Of a stretch of 64,000 nt of DNA, positions 50,858-59,096 are shown one piece after another. The position numbers and the translations under genes are program-made. Source of the stretch: Bog-473 sp963783965 (GTDB lineage: Bacteria; Actinomycetota; Acidimicrobiia; Acidimicrobiales; RAAP-2); NCBI GenBank assembly GCA_963783965.1, contig CAWAPQ010000010.1, positions 1-64,000 on the forward strand. The letters are read 5' to 3'. Every line of letters begins with the position of its first letter. Within the stretch, counting starts at the first letter, position 1. Below the pieces are notes generated by a model that was not told the DNA's origin, ran no database searches, and saw only the letters and a program-made list of their open reading frames with translations.

Positions 50858-52135
50858 ATGGCCACCTTTCCGCACACGCCCATGCCGGCGCACGGCCTCC
50901 CGCGCGGGGAGGTCATGCAGAAGCTGATCACCATGAAGCAGGACGATCAAGACTGGCGGGGCGGTCGCGTGTTCAGCCTCGTCTACTCGGCGGGCGACGA
51001 CGTACACGAACTCCTTTCCGATGCGTTGGCGCTCTACAGCGCCGAGAACGGCCTCAACGTCCTGGCCTTCCCGAGCATCGGTGTCATGCAGCACGACATC
51101 GTCTCCAATACCGCCTCGCTGCTCGGTGCGGATGATCCTGCCTCCGGGGGTGCCGTCGAGGGCTACCTGACCTCAGGTGGCACCGAGAGCCTGCTGCAGG
51201 CGGTGAAGACGGCCCGTGACGTCGGGCGCGACCGAGGGATCGTCCGGCCGAGCGTGGTGGCGGCGGAAAGCGCACACGCGGCCTTCACCAAGGCGGCCGA
51301 CTACTTCGACGTCGACCTGGTGCGCGTGCCGGTCGACGCGGACTTCCGCGTCCGGGCCGATGTGCTGGCCGACGCCTGCACCGACGACACCATCATGGTG
51401 GTCGGCTCGGCCCCGACGTACCCCCAGGGAGTGCTCGACCCGATAGCCGACATTGCCGCGCTGGCCCTGGAGCGCAACATCTTGTGCCACGTCGACGCGT
51501 GCATGGGCGGCTTCCTGCTCCCCTTCCTGGCCGAGCTCGGCCGTTTGGACGAGCCGTTCGACTTCCGACTGCCAGGCGTGACCTCCATGTCGGCCGACGT
51601 CCACAAATACGGTTACGCGTCGAAGGGCGTGTCGGTGATCCTGTACCGGACGCACGAGTTGGCCCGCAAGCAGTTGTTCGTGACGACCGACTGGTTGGGG
51701 GGCTTCTACGCCTCGACGGCCATGGCCGGAACCCGGCCGGCAGGACCGGTCGCCGCCGCCTGGGCCGCGCTGATGCACATCGGGCGCGAGGGCTACCTCG
51801 AGCTCACGCGAACGGCGCACGACGCCGCCCTGGAGCTGCGGTCCGGCATTGCGTCGATCAACGGGCTCGAGGTGCGGGGCGACCCTCCGGCCACGGTGTT
51901 GGCGTTCGGGGCCGGTGACCCCGAGGCCCTCGACATCTTCGCCGTGGGCGAGCGGCTGGCGGCGGAGGGCTGGTACCTCGACCGCCAGAACCGGCCGGAC
52001 TCGCTGCACGCCACGGTGCATGCCGGCAGCGCCGCCACCGTCCCCCTCCTGGTGGCCGACCTCCGCCGAGCGGTGGACGCAGTCGGGTCGAGCCGCACGG
52101 AGCGACGCGACACCACCTACGGCCAGAGCGTCTAA
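50858..52135 (+). CDS. Sphingosine-1-phosphate-lyase-like PLP enzyme
   Basis: Group II PLP decarboxylase-fold protein of 425 residues. GYLTSGGTESLLQAVKTARD binds the cofactor phosphate, CHVDACMGGFLLPF contains the Asp that pairs with the PLP nitrogen, and SADVHKYGYASKGVSVILYR holds the Schiff-base lysine. The VPG..S.S.D.HKYG pattern fits sphinganine-1-phosphate aldolases better than glutamate decarboxylases. No N-terminal membrane helix is present, as in bacterial homologues. The physiological substrate in an actinobacterium is unknown; a phosphorylated long-chain base or a related amino compound is possible. Confidence 0.85.
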   Translation: MATFPHTPMPAHGLPRGEVMQKLITMKQDDQDWRGGRVFSLVYSAGDDVHELLSDALALYSAENGLNVLAFPSIGVMQHDIVSNTASLLGADDPASGGAVEGYLTSGGTESLLQAVKTARDVGRDRGIVRPSVVAAESAHAAFTKAADYFDVDLVRVPVDADFRVRADVLADACTDDTIMVVGSAPTYPQGVLDPIADIAALALERNILCHVDACMGGFLLPFLAELGRLDEPFDFRLPGVTSMSADVHKYGYASKGVSVILYRTHELARKQLFVTTDWLGGFYASTAMAGTRPAGPVAAAWAALMHIGREGYLELTRTAHDAALELRSGIASINGLEVRGDPPATVLAFGAGDPEALDIFAVGERLAAEGWYLDRQNRPDSLHATVHAGSAATVPLLVADLRRAVDAVGSSRTERRDTTYGQSV

Positions 52136-52398
52136 CTCGGCTCCACGGCGAGCTCGTCGACGTAGCACCAGACCCAGTCCTCGCCGGGCTGGAAGGACTG
52201 AATCAGCGGGTGGCCCGACTCGTGGAAATGACGGGTGGCGTGCTTGTTCGGTGAGGAGTCGCAGCAATTGACCTCCCCGCAGGACAGGCATAGGCGTAGG
52301 TGCACCCAGGTGCCGCCGATCTTCATGCATTCCCCGCACCCGGTGGGCGTCTGCGGATCGACGTCGGCGATCTGGTCCATATGGGTGCACTCGGCCAT
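52132..52398 (-). CDS. UBP-type zinc-finger protein
   Basis: An 88-residue zf-UBP domain protein: GCGECMKIGGTWVHLRLCLSC, GEVNCCDSSPNKHATRHFHE and SGHPLIQSF give the C/H ligand set of this fold. In bacteria such proteins occur alone and their role is undefined; they do not imply ubiquitin. AGGAGA lies 8 bases upstream of the ATG. It overlaps the convergent PLP-enzyme gene by four bases. Confidence 0.9.
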   Translation of the reverse strand: MAECTHMDQIADVDPQTPTGCGECMKIGGTWVHLRLCLSCGEVNCCDSSPNKHATRHFHESGHPLIQSFQPGEDWVWCYVDELAVEPS

Positions 52399-52420
52399 GA
52401 GCGTCTTCTCCTGTCGTTGG

Positions 52421-53206
52421 TTATGAAGCCGTCATGCCGCCGTCGACCGGCAGGACCGCACCGGTCAGGCCCGACGAGGCCGGGCCGCACAACCAGGTGA
52501 TCAACGCCGCCGGCTCCGCCGGCTCGAGCAGGCGCTGCAGCAGATGGTGGCTGGCGAACTCGTCGGTCGACGGGAGGTCGTAGACGGCGGCCGACGCATC
52601 GAGCATCGGCCCGCGGGTCGAGCCCGGGCAGATCGCGTTGGCCGTGATGCCGCTGCCGGCCAGGTCGGCGGCCAAGGAGCGCACGAAGCCGATGACCGCG
52701 TGCTTCGACGCGCTGTAGGCGCTGAGCCGGGGCAGCCCGAGCAGTCCGGCCGTCGACGCCACTGCGACGACGCGCCCCTGCCGCGGTGTGGGCGCCTCCA
52801 GCAGTGTCGGCACCGCGGCGGCCGCCAGGTGTCGCACACCCTTCACGTTGACATCGAATTGCACGTCCCACTGGGCGTCGGGCACCTCCCACGCCAGCGG
52901 GCCGCCGCTGATCACGCCCGCCGCGGCGACGGCCGCCTGCAGGCCCCCGAAGTGGGTCACAGCTTCCTCCACGGCGGCGCGCATGTCCGACGCGCTGCGG
53001 ACGTCCCCCACCAGCGTGCGCACCGAGGCGCCATGACGCTCAGCCACCTCCTCCAGTTCGGCCTTGGTCGACAGCGCGTAATCGAGGGCCGGATCGTCGG
53101 CGGAGCGGTCCACGGCCACGACCTGCCACCCGGCGGCCACGAGACCGTCCACGGTGGCGGCGCCGATGCCGCGGGCGGCACCCGTGACGACTGCAGCCGG
53201 ACTCAC
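52421..53206 (-). CDS. Mycofactocin-coupled SDR family oxidoreductase
   Basis: SDR of 261 residues: AAVVTGAARGIGAATVDGLV, AVDRSADDPALDYALSTKAE with a longer loop after strand 2, AAAGVISG, VASTAGLLG with Ser, SAYSASKHAV with YxxxK, and VLPVDGGM. The VDR..DDPALxY..ST.AEL segment is characteristic of dehydrogenases that keep NAD tightly bound and are recycled by mycofactocin. The GTG start at 53206 overlaps the mftE stop by four bases, so it is co-translated with the mycofactocin maturation genes. Confidence 0.88.
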   Translation of the reverse strand: MSPAAVVTGAARGIGAATVDGLVAAGWQVVAVDRSADDPALDYALSTKAELEEVAERHGASVRTLVGDVRSASDMRAAVEEAVTHFGGLQAAVAAAGVISGGPLAWEVPDAQWDVQFDVNVKGVRHLAAAAVPTLLEAPTPRQGRVVAVASTAGLLGLPRLSAYSASKHAVIGFVRSLAADLAGSGITANAICPGSTRGPMLDASAAVYDLPSTDEFASHHLLQRLLEPAEPAALITWLCGPASSGLTGAVLPVDGGMTAS

Positions 53207-53886
53207 GACAGCGTCCAGTGCCGGGCCACTGCGGTGGCCAGGTCACGCACCAGGTCGTCAAGCAGCGCGCGGCCCTCTTCGGCATTCGCGCCCGTCGGAT
53301 CGCCCAGCACGCCGTTGGACGATACCGGTCGCACCCCTTCGGCGCGCAGCCGAGGCAGCAACGTGGTGATCGGCTCGGTGCGGCCGGGCTCGGCCAGATG
53401 CAGCCGTACCGCGGCGGGGTCGATGGCCAACAGCAACGAAGTCTCGGTCCGGCCGGCGTGCGCGTCTCCGCCGGGCGTCGTGGCGCGCCAGACCAGGACG
53501 TCGTCGCCTTCGGCGGCGGCTCGGCGCTCGACCGCTGCCAGTGCCTCCTCGTTCCCGCCGTGGGCGTTGACGAACACCACGCCGGCGAAGGACCGGCGGG
53601 AAGACCGCACCAGCTCGACCAGGAGGTCAGCCAGGACGTCATGGCCGATGAGGAGCGTTCCCGGGAAGCCGGCATGCTCCCCGCTCGCGCCATAGGCCAC
53701 GGCGGGCGCCACGGCGACGGCCGCACAGCGCGCCGCCAACCCTGTGGCGAGCGCGTCGGCGATGCGGGTGTCGGTATCGAGCGGGAGGTGCGGGCCATGC
53801 TGCTCGAGCGAGCCCAATGGGACCGCCAACACCGTGCTCCCCCCGGTCTCCTCCACCTGGAGCCAGGTGGCGCCGGCGAGCTCCAC
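53203..53886 (-). CDS. mftE: Mycofactocin precursor peptide peptidase MftE
   Basis: Creatininase-family metalloprotease of 227 residues that cleaves the modified MftA to release the AHDP core. VLAVPLGSLEQHGPHLPLDTD contains Glu, His and Asp metal ligands; YGASGEHAGFPGTLLIG, VVFVNAHGGNEEAL and GDAHAGRTETSLLL are the other family blocks. The GTG at 53886 lies four bases after the mftC stop. In M. tuberculosis mftD lies between mftC and mftE; here it does not. Confidence 0.9.
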   Translation of the reverse strand: MELAGATWLQVEETGGSTVLAVPLGSLEQHGPHLPLDTDTRIADALATGLAARCAAVAVAPAVAYGASGEHAGFPGTLLIGHDVLADLLVELVRSSRRSFAGVVFVNAHGGNEEALAAVERRAAAEGDDVLVWRATTPGGDAHAGRTETSLLLAIDPAAVRLHLAEPGRTEPITTLLPRLRAEGVRPVSSNGVLGDPTGANAEEGRALLDDLVRDLATAVARHWTLS

Positions 53887-53890
53887 TCGC

Positions 53891-55051
53891 TCAGGCGCGG
53901 GCCGGCGAGCGGAAGCGGACGGGCGTGGGCACCGGAACCGGGGTCCCGTCGCCTCGGACCTTGGAGTGCCCGAGGGCGGACCGGGGTCGGGCCTCGAGCG
54001 CGGCGAGCGCGGTCTCCCCGTGCCCGTGCACGCATTCGGGGTCGGGGCCGTCGAGGGGCAGGCCGGTGAAGAACTTGGCCGCCATGCAGCCGCCGCGGCA
54101 GGCGTCGAAGGAGCCGCACGAGGCACAGGCGCCCGCGCTCTGGGGCTCACGCAGCGAGGTGAAGAGCTCCGAGTGGCGCCAGACCGTCGGGAAGCCTCCG
54201 GCGTCACGCACGTTGCCGGCGAGGAACTGGCGGTCGATGACGAAGGGGCAGGCGTAGACGTCGCCGATGGGGTCGATGAGGCAGACGACGCGGCCCGCCC
54301 CGCACAGGTTCAAGCCGTCGAGCGGTTCGCCCAGTGCAGAGAGGTGGAAGAAGGAGTCACCGGTCAGCACACCGGGGCGCTCGATCAGCCAGTGGTAGAG
54401 GGTGCGTTGTTGTGCCGCACTCGGGTGCAGCTCCTCCCAGGTGTCGACGGCACGCCCCGAGGGGCGCAGGCGCGTCAGGCGCAGCTGGGCGCCATAGGAG
54501 TCGGCGATGGCGGCCAGGGCGTCGAGCTCGGCGACGTTGTGGCGGGTGACGACCACGCTGATCTTGAAGGGCCCGAAGCCCGCCGCGGCCAGGTTGTCCA
54601 TGGCGGCGCGGGCCGCGGCGAAGGAGCCCTCGCCGCGCACGGCGTCATTGCTCGCAGCGGTCGCCCCGTCGATGCTGATCTGGACGTCGAGGTAGTCGAG
54701 GGCGGCCAGCTGGCGGGCCCGCTCCGCGCTGAGCCGGGTCCCGTTGGTGGAGAACTTGACCCCGACCTTGCGCTCGACCGCGTAAGAGACCAGGTCCATG
54801 AAGTCGGGGCGCAACATGGGCTCGCCCCCGCCGATGTTCACGTAGAAGACCTTGAGGGCGACCATGTCGTCGACGATGCCGCGGGCTTCGGCCGGGCTGA
54901 GCTCGGCCGGGTCGCGCCGCCCCGACGAGCTCAGGCAGTGCACGCAGGCCAGGTTGCAGGCGTAGGTGAGCTCCCAGGTCAGGCAGATCGGTGCGTCGAG
55001 GCCCCGGCTGAACCGGTCCTTGAGGGGCAGCGGTGCGCTCTCAGCGGGCAT
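53891..55051 (-). CDS. mftC: Mycofactocin radical SAM maturase MftC
   Basis: Radical SAM/SPASM enzyme of 386 residues that oxidatively decarboxylates the C-terminal Tyr of MftA and forms a Val-Tyr crosslink. The SAM cluster motif CNLACVHC lies at about residues 32-39 (CxxxCxxC). The glycine motif is FYVNIGGGEPMLRPDF, and the SPASM part has CGAGRVVCLIDPIGDVYACP and CASCGSFDACRGGCMAAKF with auxiliary cluster cysteines. ATG 55051 has GGAGG 6 bases upstream and overlaps mftB by 11 bases. Confidence 0.95.
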   Translation of the reverse strand: MPAESAPLPLKDRFSRGLDAPICLTWELTYACNLACVHCLSSSGRRDPAELSPAEARGIVDDMVALKVFYVNIGGGEPMLRPDFMDLVSYAVERKVGVKFSTNGTRLSAERARQLAALDYLDVQISIDGATAASNDAVRGEGSFAAARAAMDNLAAAGFGPFKISVVVTRHNVAELDALAAIADSYGAQLRLTRLRPSGRAVDTWEELHPSAAQQRTLYHWLIERPGVLTGDSFFHLSALGEPLDGLNLCGAGRVVCLIDPIGDVYACPFVIDRQFLAGNVRDAGGFPTVWRHSELFTSLREPQSAGACASCGSFDACRGGCMAAKFFTGLPLDGPDPECVHGHGETALAALEARPRSALGHSKVRGDGTPVPVPTPVRFRSPARA

Positions 55052-55328
55052 CGATGACCTCCGAGGCAGCGAGCCGGGCCAGCGCCCGGGTGTAGGAGTC
55101 GTGCTGAGCTTGGGGGACGAGCGCGGCGATGGCCTCGGCCGCACTCGGGTAGTCGTGCAGCGCCGACACCAGCTCGACGAGGCGGCGCGACTTGAGAAAG
55201 ACCAGCCGGCGGTTGCCGTAGTGGTAGGCGAGGGCCCCGAAGGACTCGTCGCGCAACGCGACCTGGGGGTTCAGCTGCCACGCCTGCTCGACGGCGAACC
55301 CAGCCCGTGCGGGCTGCGCCTCGGTCAC
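55041..55328 (-). CDS. mftB: Mycofactocin RiPP recognition protein MftB
   Basis: Peptide chaperone of 95 residues, PqqD-like RRE fold, that binds the MftA leader and presents it to MftC. AWQLNPQVALRDESFGALAYHYGNRRLVFLKSRRL is the typical block (given here as positions 15-49 of the protein), followed by a helical C-terminus. GTG 55328 starts three bases after the mftA stop; a longer frame reaches into mftA and is not likely. Confidence 0.9.
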   Translation of the reverse strand: MTEAQPARAGFAVEQAWQLNPQVALRDESFGALAYHYGNRRLVFLKSRRLVELVSALHDYPSAAEAIAALVPQAQHDSYTRALARLAASEVIDAR

Positions 55329-55330
55329 GC

Positions 55331-55441
55331 TCAATAGACGCCGCACATCCCGTCGATGGAAACCTCTTCTACCAAGAGCTCGTCGACGTCCTCCTCTGAC
55401 AGCTCCTCGACGTCCTGGGTGTCTTGGTCCTCAACCAGCAT
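55331..55441 (-). CDS. mftA: Mycofactocin precursor peptide MftA
   Basis: Ribosomal precursor of 36 residues. The strongly acidic leader (DTQDVEELSEEDVDELLVEE) is followed by the diagnostic end VSIDGMCGVY, whose last Val-Tyr becomes the redox-active core after action of MftC and MftE. ATG 55441 has GAGGAGG 5 bases upstream, a strong site. It is the first gene of the mftA-B-C-E-SDR operon. A possible promoter is TTGGCA with TAGGCT (15-base spacing) in the 61-base gap to mftF. Confidence 0.95.
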   Translation of the reverse strand: MLVEDQDTQDVEELSEEDVDELLVEEVSIDGMCGVY

Positions 55442-55502
55442 CCCGACCTCCTCTGGGCACGGGCCCAGCCTATCTCTGGTCCCGGACTGCCAAGATTGTG
55501 CG

Positions 55503-57005
55503 GTGGCCCAGCTCAGAGCGTCCGGGATGCCGTCTCCCTTGCGAGAAGCGCCGGCCCGGGCCACCGTGCCACTCCCGGGTTCCTTCACCCTGACCGAAGA
55601 CGCGTCAACCCAGGACTTCGACGGCGGGACCGTTCTGCTGGGTGGCAGCCCCCTGCGACTCTTCCGGATATCCGAACGGGCTCACCGGCTGGTGGAGCGG
55701 TGGCGTGACGGTGGCGCCGTCGGGCCGCGTCGCCCGGCGCAGCTGCTGGCTCGGCGGTTGGTGTCCGCCGGCGCATTCGCCCCCGAGACGGCCCGGGGCG
55801 ACTTGGGCCCCGACGACGTGACGGTCGTCGTCCCGGTGCGCGACCGGCCCGCTCAGCTCGAGCGACTGCTCCTCGCGCTCGAGGGGTTGGCGTGCATCGT
55901 TGTCGATGATGCGTCGGTCGACGCCGCCGCGACCAAGGAGATCGCCGAGCGGCACGGCGCAGCCTTCGTGGGGTTGGCCATCAATGTCGGCCCGGCCGGC
56001 GCGCGCAACGCAGGACTGACCGCGGTCCGGAGTCAACTGGTTGCGTTCGTGGACTCGGACTGCCTGCCGACCGGTGACTGGCTGCAGCCACTGCTCGGCC
56101 ATTTCGACGACCCGCTCGTGGCTGCCGTCGCGCCGCGCATTGTGCGCACGGGCGGACCCGCGCGCTACGAGGCGGCGAGTGCGTCGCTGGACCGCGGGAC
56201 CCGGGCGGGGCCGGTGCGGCCCGGGAGCCGGATCTCGTTCGTACCCAGCGCGGCCCTTCTGGTCCGGGCCGACGTGGCAACCGGCTCCGACCTCTTCGAC
56301 CCTGCGTTGCGGGGTGGCGAGGACGTGGACCTGGTGTGGCGCCTGGACGACGCCGGCTGGGAGGTGCGCTACGTCCCGTCGAGCACCGTCGCTCATGAGC
56401 GTCCTCCGACGCTTGGGGCGTATCTGGCCCGCCGGATGTTCTACGGCACGACCGCCGGTCCACTGGCCCGAAGGCACGGGGAATCAGTGGCTCCGGCCCA
56501 CCTGTCCGGCTGGTCGCTGGCCGTCTGGGTTCTCGTGCTGGCCCGAAAGCCCGTCCTCGCACTGGCCGCGTTGTCGGCGTCCATCGCCATCCTGGCGCAC
56601 CGTCTGCGCGGGCTCGTGCGCGACCCCGTGATGGTGGCGACACACATCGCCGGTGGTGGTACGACGCGTGCGGCGCTCCCGACCCTCGCTTCGTTGACGC
56701 GTGCCTGGTCGCCGGCGCTCGTGCTCGGGCTGGCCTTCCGCCGGACGCGCACGGTGGCAGCGCTGGCCCTGATCGTCCCCGCTCTGGCCGAATGGACCCG
56801 CGACGGGCAGGGGGTCGACCCGGTGCGCGCCGTCGCCGTGCACTCCGCAGACGATGTCGCCTATGGCGCGGGCGTCTGGGTCGGATGCGTGCGGGAGCGA
56901 ACACTGGTGCCTCTCATCCCCCGCGTCGCCTGGCGCTCCCGCGTCTGGTCATCCCCGGCCCTCCGTGATTCGTTGCGGCCACCTGCGGCGGAAGCGAAGG
57001 GCTGA
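55503..57005 (+). CDS. mftF: Mycofactocin glycosyltransferase MftF
   Basis: GT2-family glycosyltransferase of about 500 residues which adds oligoglucose to premycofactocin. DVTVVVPVRDRPAQLERLLL opens the GT-A domain, CIVVDDASVD and NVGPAGARNAGL follow, VAFVDSDCLPTGDWLQPL has the DxD-type motif, and RGGEDVDLVWRLDDAGW the catalytic ED. Hydrophobic segments in the last third suggest membrane association. A preceding FDGGTVLLGGSPLRLFRIS block is typical of MftF. GTG 55503 is preferred; ATG 55527 is an alternative. Divergent from mftA. Confidence 0.92.
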   Translation: MAQLRASGMPSPLREAPARATVPLPGSFTLTEDASTQDFDGGTVLLGGSPLRLFRISERAHRLVERWRDGGAVGPRRPAQLLARRLVSAGAFAPETARGDLGPDDVTVVVPVRDRPAQLERLLLALEGLACIVVDDASVDAAATKEIAERHGAAFVGLAINVGPAGARNAGLTAVRSQLVAFVDSDCLPTGDWLQPLLGHFDDPLVAAVAPRIVRTGGPARYEAASASLDRGTRAGPVRPGSRISFVPSAALLVRADVATGSDLFDPALRGGEDVDLVWRLDDAGWEVRYVPSSTVAHERPPTLGAYLARRMFYGTTAGPLARRHGESVAPAHLSGWSLAVWVLVLARKPVLALAALSASIAILAHRLRGLVRDPVMVATHIAGGGTTRAALPTLASLTRAWSPALVLGLAFRRTRTVAALALIVPALAEWTRDGQGVDPVRAVAVHSADDVAYGAGVWVGCVRERTLVPLIPRVAWRSRVWSSPALRDSLRPPAAEAKG

Positions 57006-57015
57006 CCAGCCGATC

Positions 57016-57615
57016 ATGGAGGACGGAGGCAATGCCACGAGTCGTCTACCCCTCGCCGTCTTGGTGAGTGGAGCGCCGGGATCGGGCAAGTCCACCCTTG
57101 CGATTGCGCTTGCCGCCGGTCTGGACGTGCCCGTCCTGCACAAGGACCAGCTGGTCCATGGCATCTGGCGCACTCGCAACCGGGCCATGGAGCTCGGAGC
57201 ACCCGGTGTCGAACCGTTCTACAGGACGATGGAGACCTGGCTGGATCTCGGCGTCAGTTTCGTCGCCGAGCAGACCTTCTACCGGGGCGTGAGCGAGCCC
57301 GACGTGGCGCGGCGCCTCGCCCCCCGGTCCGTGCTCGTCAACGTCCACTGCCGCAGCGAGCACGCCCTGGAGCGCTTCGAGCGCCGCATGCGCGCCGATC
57401 CCCTCTGCGGCGAGGCACGGCTGGGCAAACTCCTCGCGCTGGCCGAGGAGCTCCAGTCCGAGCTTTCCGATCCCCTCGCTTTCGACTGCCCCTGCATCGT
57501 CGTGAACACCGACGACGGGTACAGCCCGCCAATGCAGCGCGTCCTCGCGCAGATCGACGCCATGTACGGGCGGCCCGCGGTCCACGATCTCGACCGCTTC
57601 GTTTCGCCGGCATGA
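57016..57615 (+). CDS. P-loop kinase-like ATPase
   Basis: Protein of 199 residues. AVLVSGAPGSGKSTLAIALA is a Walker A; VLHKDQLVHGIWRTRN and VSFVAEQTFYRGVS suggest a zeta-toxin or small-molecule kinase-like fold. The Walker B aspartate is not obvious. It starts 11 bases after mftF and could be in its operon, but is not a known mycofactocin gene. Substrate unknown. Confidence 0.75.
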   Translation: MEDGGNATSRLPLAVLVSGAPGSGKSTLAIALAAGLDVPVLHKDQLVHGIWRTRNRAMELGAPGVEPFYRTMETWLDLGVSFVAEQTFYRGVSEPDVARRLAPRSVLVNVHCRSEHALERFERRMRADPLCGEARLGKLLALAEELQSELSDPLAFDCPCIVVNTDDGYSPPMQRVLAQIDAMYGRPAVHDLDRFVSPA

Positions 57616-57634
57616 GTGCCGGACGAGGACGCGT

Positions 57635-58045
57635 CTACCCCAGGGCGAAGCGGAGCTGCCCGTCCTGATGCTGCCAGGCCGTCGCCGTCCAGAAGGCGAC
57701 GGCGGGGTCGTTGGAGCCGACGACGATCGCATGCAGGCGACGCGCCCCAAGCTCGCGCAGGTGGTCCTCGGCGGCTCCCAGGAGCATTTCGCCCAGCCCG
57801 CGCCGGCGCTGGCCCGGACTGACCGCCAGGCGGTAGATGGAGCCCCGCCAGCCGTCCCAACCCGCGATGACCGACCCCAGGATGCGACCATCCTCCTCGG
57901 CGAGGAGCAGTGCCCCCGGATCACGGCGCAACAGGCCGGCGAGCGCCTCGGCCGAATCGGTGGACGTCGGTTCTGCCGCCTCCCGCCAGAACCTCAGTAC
58001 GGCCTCGAAGTCTTCTGCTGTCGCTGACCGGAGCACGATGGGCAC
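57635..58045 (-). CDS. GNAT family N-acetyltransferase
   Basis: GNAT protein of 136 residues: VLRSATAEDFEAVLRFWREA, GRILGSVIAGWDGWRGSIY, RLAVSPGQRRRGLGEMLL with the acetyl-CoA-binding Q/RxxGxG/A loop, and NDPAVAFWTATAWQHQDGQL. The substrate is unknown. The GTG start at 58045 is set by TACGAT 7 bases upstream. Confidence 0.9.
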   Translation of the reverse strand: MPIVLRSATAEDFEAVLRFWREAAEPTSTDSAEALAGLLRRDPGALLLAEEDGRILGSVIAGWDGWRGSIYRLAVSPGQRRRGLGEMLLGAAEDHLRELGARRLHAIVVGSNDPAVAFWTATAWQHQDGQLRFALG

Positions 58046-58051
58046 GGATCA

Positions 58052-58057
58052 ATCGTA
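58052..58057 (-). promoter_or_regulatory. -10-like element TACGAT for the GNAT gene
   Basis: TACGAT on the minus strand, 6 bases before the GTG at 58045; leaderless pattern. Confidence 0.5.
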
Positions 58058-58076
58058 GGAACCCGGCTCGGGTGTG

Positions 58077-58943
58077 TCAGTCCTGGCGGCGCGCCTTGAA
58101 CACCTCGGCTCGGTACCCGACGTCGACCGTCACGTCGCCCGAGACTCCGAGCGCGTCCTTGAGGACCCGGCGCGCGGTCTCGAAGAGCCGCTCCCGCGCC
58201 GTGTCGACCATCAGGATCACCCAGCTGAAAGTGCCCAGAAGCCCGATCAGCTCGTCGGCGTTGAGCGCCACATCCCAGGTGATCACCTTCTGCTCGGGCC
58301 GGTCGAACGGGAGCCCCGGCGGGATCTCGAGAGCCTGAATCAGATTGTTCTGGTCGCTCATCGCCGCCGAAAGCTCGGCCTGGCTCTGCTCGTCGATACC
58401 CATCGCCGTTGCGGCACTGTCACTGCCACTGCCATCGCCACCGACGCCACTGCCATTGCCACCACCCAGAAGCGCCTGCGCCTGCGCGATGAAGCCCGAG
58501 TCGGGGTCGGGGCCCGACCACATGGCGGAGACGACACCACCCGGCACGAGGACCCGGGCGATCTCCCGCAGCGTCGGGACCGTGTCCATCCAGTGCCACG
58601 ACGACGAGGCCAGCACGGCGTCCACGCTGCCGTCGGGTAGCGGGATGGCCTCGCCTCGACCCGCCACCGCGCGCGCCCCAGGAACCGCCTCGGCCAGTAC
58701 GGCACGCATGCGGTCATCGGGCTCCACGGCCACCACCTGATCGGCCCGCCCGACCAACAGCCGGGTGAGCGCCCCCGTACCGGCCCCAAGGTCGACGACC
58801 GTCCCCACCCGTTGCGGAAGGACCCACTCCACCCCGTCCACGGGAGGCCCCGGTCGGTAACGCTCGTACAAGGAGGCTGCGCCACCGAAGCTCGATGCCC
58901 GCGCTGCCTTGGTTTCCGCGGAAAGGGGGAAAGGTTCAGGCAT
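58077..58943 (-). CDS. SAM-dependent methyltransferase with a Gly/Ser-rich insert
   Basis: Class I methyltransferase of 288 residues, methyltransferase-11 type. FGGAASLYERYRPGPP opens it, TVVDLGAGTGALTRLLVG is motif I, VVAVEPDDRMRAVL gives the acidic loop, and ASSSWHWMD and ARVLVPGGVVSAMWSG follow. A low-complexity insert GGGNGSGVGGDGSGSDSAA (DNA tract near 58420-58470) interrupts the C-terminal half. ATG 58943 has TAGGGT 7 bases upstream. Substrate unknown. Confidence 0.88.
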   Translation of the reverse strand: MPEPFPLSAETKAARASSFGGAASLYERYRPGPPVDGVEWVLPQRVGTVVDLGAGTGALTRLLVGRADQVVAVEPDDRMRAVLAEAVPGARAVAGRGEAIPLPDGSVDAVLASSSWHWMDTVPTLREIARVLVPGGVVSAMWSGPDPDSGFIAQAQALLGGGNGSGVGGDGSGSDSAATAMGIDEQSQAELSAAMSDQNNLIQALEIPPGLPFDRPEQKVITWDVALNADELIGLLGTFSWVILMVDTARERLFETARRVLKDALGVSGDVTVDVGYRAEVFKARRQD

Positions 58944-58950
58944 GACGCCG

Positions 58951-58956
58951 ACCCTA
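58951..58956 (-). promoter_or_regulatory. -10-like element TAGGGT for the methyltransferase
   Basis: TAGGGT on the minus strand, 7 bases before the ATG at 58943; leaderless pattern. Confidence 0.5.
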
Positions 58957-59050
58957 TGTCCGTGCTGCCCAGCCTGCCCGAAGTGGGGCGTTTCCAGCCC
59001 AGCGCGTAGAGTCTCTCGGTCCCCCTACGTGACGCAAGCTAAGTACTTCA

Positions 59051-59062
59051 GAGGACGTCCTC
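59051..59062. promoter_or_regulatory. 12-base palindrome GAGGACGTCCTC upstream of mftD
   Basis: Perfect palindrome 34 bases upstream of the mftD ATG, beside a second small palindrome AAGTACTT at 59041-59048. It may be a regulator site; the same core also occurs inside the cyclase gene at 61810-61821, so chance or another role is possible. Confidence 0.3.
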
Positions 59063-59096
59063 CAGGATAGGTAGGGGTGGGACGAGAGGTTCGGTC

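Noticed and set aside
57016..57615. Zeta toxin of a toxin-antitoxin system
   Set aside because: Only the P-loop is clear, no antitoxin gene precedes it, and it sits directly behind mftF.
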